Assembly: GCA_020635285.1 (NCBI GenBank)
Contig: JACKAB010000007.1
Location: 124,001 to 188,000 of the forward strand
Reading direction: 5' to 3'
Length of the DNA stretch: 64,000 bases
Origin: Ignavibacteriales bacterium
GTDB taxonomy: Bacteria; Bacteroidota; Ignavibacteria; Ignavibacteriales; Melioribacteraceae
In this document: piece after piece, positions 36,316 through 46,603 of the stretch
How positions within the stretch are numbered: position 1 is the stretch's first letter
How the letters are laid out: the number at the start of each line of letters is the position of its first letter
Notes under the pieces: generated by a model
What the model saw: only the letters and a program-made list of their open reading frames with translations
Told to the model about the DNA's origin: nothing
Databases searched by the model: none
Position numbers and translations under genes: made by a program

Positions 36316-37698
36316 TTGGAAAAAACAATTTTCATAGTTGATGACGAACCTGCAATCCTAAAATTGATAACCCACTGGGTTAAAAATGAGTGGGAATATA
36401 ATGTTCGCACATTTACAAATGGAACAGAATTATTAGAAAATATCTATGAAAATCCAGATCTTATTCTACTTGATATTATGCTTCCAGATTTAAGTGGGAC
36501 TGATATTCTAAAACGCATTAAAAGAATGAACAAACATCTGCCGGTAATTATGCTTTCTGCACAAGGCAATATTGATGTTGCTCTTGAATGTATTAGAGAA
36601 GGAGCCTTCGATTACTTTCCAAAACCGGTTGATAAAAACAGACTAAGACCAGCAATACAAAACGCAATTAAAAGTTTTGATTTACAACGGAGAGTTGATG
36701 AATTAAACACAGATCTTCAGCATGAATACAGTTTTGATAACATTGTTTCCGCAGATAAAAAAATGCAGGATGTTTTCAAAATGGTTACAAAGGTTTTAAA
36801 TAATGATATAACAGTTTTAATAAACGGAGAAAGCGGAACAGGTAAAGAACTTATTGCACGTGCTGTTCATTATAATGGAACTAGGAAAAACGAACCATTT
36901 GTTGTTGTAAACTCAGCCTCAATACCGCGCGAGTTATTAGAGAGTGAATTATTTGGTCATGAAAGAGGTTCATTTACTGGTGCACATCAAAAGAAAATAG
37001 GAAAGTTTGAATTAGCAAACGGCGGAACAATTTTCTTAGATGAAATCGGTGACATGGAAATGTCACTTCAGGCAAAAATACTTAGAGTAATTCAGGAAAA
37101 AACATTTGAAAGAGTTGGCGGTAACGAAACAATAAAAACTGATGTAAGAATTATTTCTGCAACAAATGTAAACTTAAGAGATGCAGTTGCAAACAGAGAT
37201 TTTAGAGAAGATCTTTATTACAGATTAAGCTCATTCCCAATACACATTCCCGCATTAAGAGAAAGACGAGGTGACATTGTTATATTGGTAAATCATTTCT
37301 TAGCTGAGTTTAACAAAAAAATGGATAGACAAATTAATCAGGTTACAAAAGCTGCGCTAAAGCTATTATATGATTATGACTGGCCAGGTAATGTTAGAGA
37401 ATTAGAAAATACTATTGAAAGATGCATGATACTTTCTGAAACTAACAATCTAGATGTAGAAGTATTGCCACCACAAATATTAGTAGCAGATTCAGATGGA
37501 AGTTTAGATTCAACCGGACCTTTATTTACTGAGGACGCGCCAATTATTCCATTTGAAAAATTAAAAGCTGAGGCAATAAAACATGCTCTTAAAATGACAA
37601 ATGGAAATATTGTTGATGCATCTAAAAAATTAAATGTAGGAAGAGCAACCTTATATAGATTGATGGAAAAGTACGACATTAAATCTCGGCGAAATTAA
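36316..37698 (+). CDS. Sigma-54-dependent response regulator (NtrC family)
   Basis: 460 aa from a TTG with ACGGAG 7-12 nt upstream. REC at residues 4-120 (FIVDDEPAIL, phosphoacceptor in LILLDIMLP, K in DYFPKPVDK). AAA+ at 145-385 with Walker A GESGTGKELIARAVH, the sigma-54 loop GSFTGA, Walker B GTIFLDEIGDM and PGNVRELENTIERCM. A Fis-type HTH ends the protein (GNIVDASKKLNVGRATLYRL). The GSFTGA variant keeps the Phe and Thr needed for sigma-54 contact. Middle gene of a kinase-regulator-phosphatase operon. Confidence 0.93.
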   Translation: MEKTIFIVDDEPAILKLITHWVKNEWEYNVRTFTNGTELLENIYENPDLILLDIMLPDLSGTDILKRIKRMNKHLPVIMLSAQGNIDVALECIREGAFDYFPKPVDKNRLRPAIQNAIKSFDLQRRVDELNTDLQHEYSFDNIVSADKKMQDVFKMVTKVLNNDITVLINGESGTGKELIARAVHYNGTRKNEPFVVVNSASIPRELLESELFGHERGSFTGAHQKKIGKFELANGGTIFLDEIGDMEMSLQAKILRVIQEKTFERVGGNETIKTDVRIISATNVNLRDAVANRDFREDLYYRLSSFPIHIPALRERRGDIVILVNHFLAEFNKKMDRQINQVTKAALKLLYDYDWPGNVRELENTIERCMILSETNNLDVEVLPPQILVADSDGSLDSTGPLFTEDAPIIPFEKLKAEAIKHALKMTNGNIVDASKKLNVGRATLYRLMEKYDIKSRRN

Positions 37699-37726
37699 TT
37701 CGATAGTTATTGTAAATGGATTTAAT

Positions 37727-38869
37727 GTGAACAATACTGCACAAAATATCGCAAACAAAGTTTTGTTAGTTGAAGACGAAGAATCAGTAGCAAAACTATT
37801 CCTTTATAACTTTAAAAAAGCCGGCTATGAATATGAGTGGGCTGAAAACGGATTTGAAGGATATTTAATGGCAAAATCTTTCAAACCGGATATTATTGTT
37901 AGCGATATAATGATGCCCGAATTTGATGGTTACGAACTTAGAAAAAGACTTTTAGAAGATCCAGTTTTAAAACTTACTCCATTTATATTTCTCTCTGCAA
38001 AAGGTGATGAATCAGATATTCTTAACGGATATGATCTTAACATTGAAGATTACATAGTAAAAACATCCGGACCAAAAATAGTACTAGCCAAAATAAACTC
38101 AATTTTAAAAGCTTCACAAAAAGAACGGGATAAAGCGGTTAGCGAAGTTCATCAAGCGGCTAATTCTATGGGAGCAAAAACAGTTCCGGATGAAGCACCA
38201 AAATTAGATGGATTAAATATTAAACATTGGCATGTTCCGTTTCAAAACATTCCCGGCGGCGATTTTATTGATTACTTTCAAGCAGATGAAGATAATTTAG
38301 TTGTTGTTCTGGGTGATATAATGGGTAAGAAATGGGGAGCCTGGTATTTTGCTGTTGCTTATGCCGGTTATGTCCGTAGTGCTATCAGAATGATTTTGGA
38401 TTCAGATCACGATTTGCTTCCTTCTACAATTTTAGACAAAGTAAATAAATCAGTCTTTAAGGATGAAAGAATTTCAGATGTATTTATAACATTATCAATT
38501 GTTTGTATTAATAAAAAAACAAAAGTTCTAAAATATTCCGGCGCGGGAGATTTACCAATAATTTATAAATCTGATACAGTAAAAAGTATCAAATCGAATG
38601 GTATTTTATTGGGTTTTAAGGAAGTTGGCGAATATAAAAATATTGATGTTCAACTTAAAAGTGGTGAATCAATTTATTTGATAACAGATGGAATTCCTGA
38701 AACCCGCTGCACAGACGGAGAATTTTTTGGCGAAGAAAAACTTAAAAAAATTATAGCATCCCTTTCGCCAACGGATGATCCTTTAAATAAAATTACGGAA
38801 GATTTTACAAGATCAACTGCAAAAAACTTTGAAGACGATATAAGTATTATTGCCATAAAGGTTGATTAG
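37727..38869 (+). CDS. Response regulator with PP2C/SpoIIE-type phosphatase output
   Basis: 380 aa from a GTG. REC at residues 12-130 (LLVEDEESVAKLF, acceptor in IIVSDIMMPEFDGY, then IEDYIVKTSGP). The C-terminal PP2C/SpoIIE phosphatase is at 170-380: HVPFQNIPGGDFIDYFQADE, VVVLGDIMGKKWGA, KVLKYSGAGDLPIIYKS, YLITDGIPETRC and EDDISIIAIKVD, with the metal-binding Asp residues (GGDF, GDIMG, TDG, DDIS) in place. Such RsbU-like proteins dephosphorylate an anti-sigma-factor antagonist, but no STAS/RsbV partner lies nearby. Last gene of the kinase-NtrC-phosphatase operon. Confidence 0.9.
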   Translation: MNNTAQNIANKVLLVEDEESVAKLFLYNFKKAGYEYEWAENGFEGYLMAKSFKPDIIVSDIMMPEFDGYELRKRLLEDPVLKLTPFIFLSAKGDESDILNGYDLNIEDYIVKTSGPKIVLAKINSILKASQKERDKAVSEVHQAANSMGAKTVPDEAPKLDGLNIKHWHVPFQNIPGGDFIDYFQADEDNLVVVLGDIMGKKWGAWYFAVAYAGYVRSAIRMILDSDHDLLPSTILDKVNKSVFKDERISDVFITLSIVCINKKTKVLKYSGAGDLPIIYKSDTVKSIKSNGILLGFKEVGEYKNIDVQLKSGESIYLITDGIPETRCTDGEFFGEEKLKKIIASLSPTDDPLNKITEDFTRSTAKNFEDDISIIAIKVD

Positions 38870-39024
38870 CTTATAATCAATTTTACTCCTTACTTACTAT
38901 TTCAACTGAACACTATTTATTAAAATTCTGTAAATCTTTATTTCCTTTCAGCTTTCCTTTAGTCAATCATATTTTGTATTTTAGCAAAGAGTAAACTTAA
39001 ATGGGAAATGTACCATATCTTGTT

Positions 39025-42000
39025 ATGACACAAAATTACTTTGAGAAAAAAAAAATCGGAATTTCTAAATCTTCTTAACAATTCTTTTATAATAAGTAAA
39101 AGTGATTTCATTGAAGACAGAATAAAATTTCTCAATCAATTAAAAGATGAAATAAAGAAGTTTTATTATTCTATTGAAGATGAACAAATAACAAAATTAA
39201 AAAAAATAACCCTATCTAGGGAATTCCATTCCCAAATAAAAACCTTTTTGGATAGAGAAAAGAAATCATTTGCCTCAGAAAATTTCGAAGAAAATTTTAA
39301 AGAATATCACTCAAATATTGAAGCATACATAAACTCTTTACCGCAAACTTTAGAAAAACCACAAGAAGAAAATAATTTCAAATGTTCAGAAGAAAACTCC
39401 GCATTTATTTGCACACTTTTAAAAATCAAAAACTTCTATTTCTCAATTAAACAAAGAAAGAACAAAGATTACACACTTTGGAAAAGGATAATTCCTTATA
39501 AAAATATTAATCAATATTATTTTAATCATAAGCTAAATGAAAAATTGCTTGATTTAACTTATGAAACAAACAATAGTATTGCCAAAGAATACATATTTCT
39601 ATTTAAAGAATTTTTAAATGAGTTTGAAAAAATATTTAATCTAATAGCAGCTGAAAATGCTGAAAAAAACGAAAATGAAGAAAACTCATTTTCGAGTAAT
39701 ATTGATACAGCTATTGGAAATGTAGTTCTGTTAAAAGAAAATATAAACTCTAAACTTCCGGAAATTATTGAGCCAATAGTTGATGAATATAAGGTCGCAA
39801 TTGATAAAGCCGGAACAGTTGAATCGATTTTCAAAAACTATTCCGTAAATGATATAAAGAAAATAAAAGACGTTGAAACATTAAAAAATAATCAAGAAAA
39901 AAGAAGACTTGAAAGATTTACAAACGGATTATTTAATAATTGGAATTTTTACGAAGATATTTCATTGCTAAATTATTTTATTAATGAAGAATTTGTAAAC
40001 TCAAAAAATAAGATTGAAGAAAATTTAGAAAAAAATATCGTTCCTAAATTTGAAAGAATAATTCAAATTTTTGACGAAATTAAAATAGAAGTTAATGCTG
40101 CCAAAGATAAAACTGATTTAGCTCAATTAATAAAAGGGCAACAGCAAAAACTAAAAACAACCCTGAGTGATGATTTAATAGTTGAGTTAATGAGAATAAT
40201 GCCGTTAAATAATCCGGCTCCATTGATAAATAGTTTTAATATAAAAGTAAAGGACTATATAGAAAAATTTCCCGGGAACGAATAATTGCAAACTTAAATG
40301 AGCTGAATTATAACATTGGTAAGTCTGGATTTGAAACAATTGCCTCTAAAGAAATTATTCTTAGAAGCGTTTTTAATAAAGCTCAGCAACGCCTTAATAA
40401 TATTGCTGATGAAGCAAATGAGGCTATTCAAATTGCAAGCTCAACGGTGATGGAATTAAATGAAATTGCAGATTATAATTTTGAAACAGCCCTATCTATT
40501 TTAGAAACCGAGTCAATCTCAAGTGAAGAAAAAAAGAAAATTGAGAAAGATGGATTAAAAGTTGCCCTTGAGGGAATTAATAGAATTAGAGAAAGAAGTA
40601 AAGAATTAATTAGTGAACTAAAAAGCTTAAATGAAAAAACTTTTGGAGATTTCCAAATTGTAATAAATGATTTTTCATCAAATTTGTTTAAGCTAAATAA
40701 TACTGAGGAGCTTTCTAAGCAAAGAATAAACCTTGCTAAGCAAAAAGCCAAAGAAGAATTTAATGAACAAGTTTCTAATGTAAAAACTGGAATAACAAAT
40801 GTAATTCCTATTGTAATTTCAAAATCAAAAAGTTTATATCACTTAATTTTAACAAAAGTTTTTAAACTAAGTGAGAGCATCGGCTTATCATCAAAAGCAA
40901 AAGAAGCTACCGAAGAAATTTTAGATTACATTGTTGAGACCGAAAAACAAATAAGTAAGCTTCCTATTGTTTATCAAAGACTGTTTAAAAACCAACCTGT
41001 AGAAGAAGATAGATTTTTTATTGGAAGAAAACAAGAATTACAAGTTATTAACAAAGCCTATCTAAATTGGATTAAAAATAAGTTTTCTCCGGCTGTAATT
41101 GTGAGCGAAAAAGGAGCTGGCGCTTCTTCATTAACAAATATGGCAAAAAAACAAATTGAAAAGACTTACCAAGTTATTCATGTTAAGCTTTCCATAAATA
41201 TATATCAACCAGATATTTTTTTACAGCTTATCTCAGAAAAGTTGGGCCTTGAACCTGTTTCAAATTTTGAGGAATTAATAAAAAGTATTAATTCTTTAGC
41301 ATCTAAAAAAGTTATTATCATAGAAAACATTGAAGCATTATTTTTAAGAACAGTAAATGGATTTGAAGTTTTAAAAATGTTTTTCCAAATGCTTTCGCTA
41401 ACCAATAAAAAAATATTTTGGATTGCAACCTGCAATAAATATGCGTGGGATTATTTAGATAAAGTTTTAAGCATAGAAGACTACTTTGCTTATCATGTTG
41501 AATTTGAAAAGTTTAGCGATACTGAAATTAAAGATATAATTATGAAACGTCACAATATGAGCGGGTATAAGTTAAACTTTTTACCCTCAAAAGCAGATCT
41601 TGAAAATAAACAATTTAAAAAGTTAAACGAGGAACAAAAGAAGAATTTTTTACGGAATGAATTTTTTGAAGAACTTAATGAAATTTCGCAAAGTAATGTT
41701 GGTTTAGCCCAACTATTTTGGCTCAGATCAATCACCTCGTTATCAAATAATCAGATTAATATTTCATCACTAAGCAATATTGATTTTTCATTTTTAAAAA
41801 GTATTAGCAAAGCAAAAGTTTTTTCATTATATGCATTATTAATACATGATGGTTTAACAATTGAGCAGCACGCAAAAGTTTTTAATATTTCCACAGATGA
41901 AAGTAAACTCCTTTTATATACAATGCATGATGATGGTGAAATTGTATTAAAAGACAATATTTACAGAGTAAATTTTTTGTTATACGTACATACAATCAAA

Positions 42001-42030
42001 TTACTAAAAGTACAAAACATTTTACATTAG
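39025..42030 (+). CDS. Large coiled-coil protein with degenerate AAA/STAND-like ATPase domain, two frame changes
   Basis: An ATG at 39025 gives MTQNYFEKKK; one A fewer in the A10 run at 39046-39055 joins SEFLNLLNNSF. The first frame ends at 40285, and a second shift near 40277 continues through IANLNELNYNIGKSGFETIA to the 40447-42030 segment, for about 1000 aa. Residues 1-580 are helical and coiled coil. From about 660 there is an AAA16/STAND-like domain (RFFIGRKQELQVINKAY), but Walker A reads SEKGAGASSLT with the Lys replaced by Ala, and Walker B KVIIIENIEALF has Glu for Asp. A winged-helix-like end follows. No transmembrane segment seen. It stops 12 bases before an MscS channel gene. Confidence 0.65.
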
Positions 42031-42042
42031 GATTTTTTTTCA

Positions 42043-43023
42043 ATGAGAATGAAAACTCAGCTAAAATTATTGTTTATTATTTTCTTTGTTTCGGCAATTG
42101 GAAGAGTCAACTTGGCTCAAATAGAGAAAGCAAATAACAGCCCAGATTCTGTTACAGTTACCAAAACAGAATTATTAAGTTCAGCTACGGAAAAAGTTGT
42201 GGATGAGCTTTCGCCTGATGAACAACTAAAACGAATATTTTCTACGACCAAAATTCTTTAGGCAATTTTCTTTTTTATTATTGGTTACTATTTTGTAAAA
42301 ATATTAACAAAAGTGTTAAATAAAATCTCGGAAACATTTCCTACTTACCGCTTAACATTGAAGGGTTTAATTCCGGTTAGTAGAATTCTTTCTTGGACGG
42401 CAATATTTTCATTTATTATAATTGGTATTTTTAATCCACCCGTGCAGTCGGTGGTACTTGTTGCCGGATCTCTTGGTATCGCAATTGGTTTTGCGGCTCA
42501 GGATATATTTAAAAATATTTTTGGCGGAATAATGATATTAATTGATCGTCCATTTCAGGTAGGAGATAAAATTGAAGTTGGAGATCACTATGGTGAAGTT
42601 ACAAGTATTGGATTAAGATCAACTAGATTAGTCACTCCCGATGATTCAATGGTTACAGTTCCAAACGGCGAGTTAATGGCTAAGTCAATTTCCAACGCTA
42701 ATAGTGGAGAAACAAATTGCCAAGTTGTGGCAGAAATGTATTTGCCTGCATATATCAATACAGAAAAAGTAAGAAAGTTAGCTATTGAAGCAGCTCAAGT
42801 ATCAAGATATATTTATTTGAATAAACCAATTGCAGTAATATTTAAGAATGAAATGCATCACGATCGATCCCTTTTAAAGCTTCGATTAAAAGCATATGTG
42901 CTTGATATTAGATATGAATTTCCATTTATGAGTGAAATGACAGAAATTACAATTAGGGAGATGCTTGCTCAAAACTTAATTACAAAAGAAGAATTAAATG
43001 GAATTAAAGAAATGGCCGCATAA
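42043..43023 (+). CDS. MscS-family mechanosensitive channel, interrupted by in-frame TAG
   Basis: Both halves are in one frame, separated only by a TAG at 42259-42261. The N-terminal part has a signal peptide (LAQ cleavage, about residue 26) and a short periplasmic region. After the TAG, AIFFFIIGYYFVKIL continues a membrane helix. The pore-helix region LVAGSLGIAIGFAAQDIFKN and the beta domain (DRPFQVGDKIEVGDHYGEVT, then IGLRSTRLVTPDDSMVTVPN) are clear MscS hallmarks. TGG read as TAG would give KILWAIFF, a likely wild type. The gene would encode a 326-aa osmotic safety valve. Coupled to the ATPase-like gene. Confidence 0.85.
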
Positions 43024-43064
43024 TATTTTCAATTACGTTATCTTCTTTTCTCAAGGAGCTTAAT

Positions 43065-44050
43065 TCAAATTCTTATTTCTTTCAATAATTTATTATTCAC
43101 TGATACTTGTTTATAAATGCTTTCAATATCTTCTTTACTTACTTTTTCAAAATCTTCTTCACGTGGAGTTACTAAAAGTCCTGCCATATCAACTGAAGCT
43201 GGGCTAATAATCAATTTAGATTTGTTTTCGGCAAAATATTGTTTCGGTCTATGCTTTTCTCTTGGAAAAATTATTACTTTCCAAATTTTATTTTCGAAAT
43301 AACTTAAAATATTCACTAATGGTTCTTCTGTAGTATCAGTAAGAGTTTTTAGGAAATCTAATATTTTTATCAATGTTTCATTTATAATTTTTTTGTCGTT
43401 AGATTCAATGGAAATAAAGGGGCGAACATTATTTTCAATTAGTATTACTTTTGCATTGGAAGTTTGAGAAATAATTCTGCCATTTTTAGTTATCAAGTTT
43501 TTGTAATCGCTTTCAATTGGAACCATATTTTTAATTCCAGCTTGAAAATGAAAATGATCCGGTGCAGAAGCTCCACACTTTGGACCGTTATAAAACACAA
43601 AAAATTATCTTTCAAATCAAAAGTTAAGTCAAGCATATCTAAAAAATGCTTTTCAATATTTTGCGGTATGTGATTAATGTTTGGAATTGTTAAATGCTGT
43701 TCAAATATTGGAAACGGATTGCAAAGAATTATGTAATCGTTTTTATACAGAATTCCCTTTTGCGGAGCTGGCAAATTTTCTAAACATAAAAAACATTTTC
43801 TTTCTGCAATTGATTTAGCATCTACCTTTGCGGCAGTTGAAGTAATACGAGTTGGATTAAACTGAACCTTTACGTTAAAATTATCCAAAGTAAATAATTT
43901 GGTTCTAACTTTTCTTAAGCCAATGAAATTAGCTTGAAGTAATTCCCAATTGGATTTTTGTTCATTTAATAAAGCTTCTGCTTTTTGCGAAAGATTTCCA
44001 ATCGTTCCAAATTTTAGTAATTCTGTCTCAGATAAAGATTTATTAACCAT
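43065..44050 (-). CDS. DUF4922 HIT-like phosphorylase domain protein, one frameshift
   Basis: The start to about 43612 has CFLCLENLPAPQKGI and LCNPFPIFEQHLTIPNINHI, the first half of DUF4922. One T missing in a T6 run near 43606 links FFVFYNGPKCGASAPDHFHF and the HxHxQ motif (HFHFQAG), which is the catalytic His motif of HIT-superfamily nucleotide transferases, as in GDP-L-galactose phosphorylase. C-terminal half: KPFIS-like strand, KVIIFPREKHRPKQYFAENK and PASVDMAGLLVTPREEDFEK. About 328 aa in total. It is likely a nucleotide-sugar phosphorylase; it overlaps the stop of the glycosyltransferase gene upstream by 8 bases. Confidence 0.82.
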
Positions 44051-45518
44051 TAATCAGATTTTTCCTTTGTCGTGCTAAAACTTCAATTGTTCTGATTTTA
44101 TCTTTATAAAAATTATTTGAGTTAATTTTTTCAATACTCAATGCTGCATCTGAGTTTCCTTCCCACCTTCTGCATAAGTATATGGGATCGTAAATCCTTC
44201 CAATTTGGTAATCTCGGGAAATCTCCAATCCAACTGCATAATCTTCTCCGTAACTGGAATTTGGAATTTTAATATTTCTTAAAACCGGAGTATAAAAAGC
44301 ACGTGGTGCACCTAATCCATTTATACGTAATGCGTTATTCTTTCCATTATCTGGTGTCCATTCTTTGTGGTCAATTAGTCCAGGCGGAATTTCTTCCAAC
44401 TTAATATTTGTCAATTTATAAGAACCAATTACCATTGCGCATTTTTCTTTATAAAAAACATCAACAATTTTTTGAATAGTAGTTTCATCAAAATAAATAT
44501 CATCGCTATCTAGTTGAATAGCAAAGCGACCGCATTTTTGATTCATCACACCTTCATTCCAGCAGCCGCCAATTTGCAAATCTTTTCTTTCTGGAATTAA
44601 ATGAATTACTCTTTCATCTTTACCAACAAAACTTTTAATAACTTCCGTTGTTCCATCATTTGAATAATTATCTACTACAATCAAATTAAATTTGAAATTA
44701 GGCTTCTGTTTAAGTACTGATTCTATTGCATCTCCAATAGTTTTTACTCTATTTTTAACTGGAATAATCACTGAAGCTTCGCACTCAAAATTTTGTTCGT
44801 CAATATTTATTTCTTTATAATCAGGGTTTAAAAAAGCATTAATTTTATTTAGGTGTTCTGTAACGGCTTGCTCCATCTCAATTTGTATTTGTCTGTTTTT
44901 CGGATCTACATAATCAAATAATTTTTCACCGGATTTTCTTGTGTCGTCTTCAATAGCAGTATATAAATATTCTGGAATTCTTATAAGCGAATAATTTTGA
45001 GAAATTGATAATCTTAAGTTATATAAGCCGGCAGCAGAATAATCTGTAACAGAATTATTAACAGCTGCATCTAAAGCACCTCTGTCAATTAACAAAACTG
45101 GTCCAAACTCAAAATCATCTCTTAAACTCCCAAGTTGATAATCGATAACCGGATGTTTAAGAAGTTCTTTTTCTTTCACCTCATAAAAATCAGAATAAAC
45201 AATTCCAGCGCCAGTATTTTTAGCAACGTTTAGCATTCGTTCAATGCTGTAAGAACCAAAATCAACAAAAGTATCTTTTGTGATTAGAAGGATGTAATTG
45301 GTTGTAGAATTTTTTGCAATAGATTTTATAGTTGAAGATGAAAATAAGCTTGTAATTTCAATATTGTTGAAATTATTATTTTGCTTTTCTTTTGAATTGA
45401 CAAAAACATTAATTGAATTTGCTAATCCAGATTTTTGAATTGAGTTTATTGTTTTATCAAATATTTCTTGATTAAAATTTGGAAGGAAAACATCAATTTT
45501 ATTATTCATTGCGCTCAC
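44043..45518 (-). CDS. Two-domain family 2 glycosyltransferase
   Basis: 491 aa. The C-terminal half (from about residue 245) is a GT-A fold: ASVIIPVKNRVKTIGDAIES, VVDNYSNDGTTEVIKSFVG, and the metal-binding DSDD in FAIQLDSDDIYFDETTI, followed by NALRINGLGAPRAFYTP and YGEDYAVGLEIS (catalytic ED region). The N-terminal half is a degenerate GT-A-like domain (LLITKDTFVDFGSYSIERM, AGIVYSDFYEVKEKELLKHP). The gene overlaps the DUF4922 gene by 8 bases; this gene pair is found together in other Bacteroidota, suggesting one pathway that forms or recycles a sugar linkage. Acceptor unknown. Confidence 0.88.
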   Translation of the reverse strand: MSAMNNKIDVFLPNFNQEIFDKTINSIQKSGLANSINVFVNSKEKQNNNFNNIEITSLFSSSTIKSIAKNSTTNYILLITKDTFVDFGSYSIERMLNVAKNTGAGIVYSDFYEVKEKELLKHPVIDYQLGSLRDDFEFGPVLLIDRGALDAAVNNSVTDYSAAGLYNLRLSISQNYSLIRIPEYLYTAIEDDTRKSGEKLFDYVDPKNRQIQIEMEQAVTEHLNKINAFLNPDYKEINIDEQNFECEASVIIPVKNRVKTIGDAIESVLKQKPNFKFNLIVVDNYSNDGTTEVIKSFVGKDERVIHLIPERKDLQIGGCWNEGVMNQKCGRFAIQLDSDDIYFDETTIQKIVDVFYKEKCAMVIGSYKLTNIKLEEIPPGLIDHKEWTPDNGKNNALRINGLGAPRAFYTPVLRNIKIPNSSYGEDYAVGLEISRDYQIGRIYDPIYLCRRWEGNSDAALSIEKINSNNFYKDKIRTIEVLARQRKNLING

Positions 45519-45870
45519 ATAAGTTTTGTTAAAATTAAATGATTTGAAGTAATCTTAAAAATTACAAGTCAAAATTTACTTAAAAGTGAGTTAATTATTT
45601 TAGCTTTTACGTTTTGTAAATAGTTTTTTATTTCAGATTAGCAATATTAAAGTATTACTAGTACTCGAAAGATCAAATCTTTTAATTATTTGCTATGATA
45701 AAGGTCACATAATAAGTCATCAAAAAAAAAAATTTGATTTGTATTGTGAAAAGAGACAATCAATTAAATAACAATTGTTTTTGTGTTTTATTGTTTTCTT
45801 ACTATTTTAACAGACTTATTTCAAATAAAAATTTTTTAGAAATCACAACAAAAAACCACAGGAGAAAAAT
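45519..45870. other. Intergenic region with possible CRP-like site
   Basis: A 352-base AT-rich gap between the divergent glycosyltransferase and beta-barrel genes. It must hold both promoters. TATGA-TAAAGG-TCACA at 45694-45709 differs at one position from a CRP site (TGTGA-N6-TCACA); an AACAATTGTT palindrome lies near 45771-45780. Neither is enough for a firm call. Confidence 0.4.
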
Positions 45871-46413
45871 ATGAAGAAAGTATTATTCGTTTTTATTGCT
45901 TTATTTTTTGTATCGAGTATTAGTTTTGCACAGTTTGAAGTTGGTAAATCTCATGCTGGTCCATCCATTGGTATTGGATTTGGCGGATACGGATTATCTT
46001 TTGGTGCAGATTACGAGTACGGAATGAGTTTAAAAGATATTGGTGTTGATGCTCCGGGAGCATTGGGAATTGGTGGAATTGTTAGATATTATAATTGGAG
46101 CGAGAGTTATTTTTCTTATAGCTGGAGTTACACAGATATAATTATTGGTGCACAAGGTAACTACCACTTTAAACTTGATAACAATAAACTAGATCCTTGG
46201 ATAGGATTAGTTTTAGGATTTGATATTGCTTCATCAAGTTGGGATGGACCAGCCGGATTTGGAAGTGATTACTCTACTTCTTCAGGAGGTCTTTTCTTTA
46301 ATGGTAATGCAGGTGTTAGATATTGGTTTTCTCCAACAATGGCTGCAAGAGCTAGTTTAGGATTTGGTAGTATTGTAAGTTCATTAATCGTTGGTGTTGA
46401 TTTCAAATTTTAA
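45871..46413 (+). CDS. Small outer membrane beta-barrel protein
   Basis: 180 aa with a signal peptide (residues 1-20, cleavage after SFA) and alternating strands of an 8-stranded barrel (GPSIGIGFGGYGLSFGADYE, FFNGNAGVRYWFSPTMAARA). The last residue is Phe (VGVDFKF), the usual signal for Bam-assisted outer membrane insertion. An ATG has AGGAGAA upstream. It resembles the PorT/OmpW-like barrels but shows no diagnostic motif. It ends in a terminator and is separate from the next barrel gene. Confidence 0.8.
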   Translation: MKKVLFVFIALFFVSSISFAQFEVGKSHAGPSIGIGFGGYGLSFGADYEYGMSLKDIGVDAPGALGIGGIVRYYNWSESYFSYSWSYTDIIIGAQGNYHFKLDNNKLDPWIGLVLGFDIASSSWDGPAGFGSDYSTSSGGLFFNGNAGVRYWFSPTMAARASLGFGSIVSSLIVGVDFKF

Positions 46414-46437
46414 GAATATCTAAATAAAATTTTTAAG

Positions 46438-46473
46438 TGCGGCTATTTAATTTTTAGATGCCGCATTTTTTTT
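46438..46473 (+). terminator. Intrinsic terminator after barrel gene
   Basis: TGCGGC / GCCGCA (46438-46443 with 46460-46465), with further AT pairing inside the loop and an eight-T tract after it, about 25 bases past the stop codon. Confidence 0.75.
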
Positions 46474-46603
46474 AATTGTTTTTTTATCCCCACCATATTT
46501 CTTATTTTAGATATTACTAAAACTTACTATATTTAAAAGTCTAACCATAAATTGAATCTAATAAATAATTAATGTTAATCTAATTATAAAAGGGAGAAAT
46601 TAA

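Noticed and set aside
42043..43023. Stop codon recoding (TAG as amino acid)
   Set aside because: Only one gene in the window has an in-frame TAG, and TAG is used as a normal stop elsewhere, so recoding is not supported.
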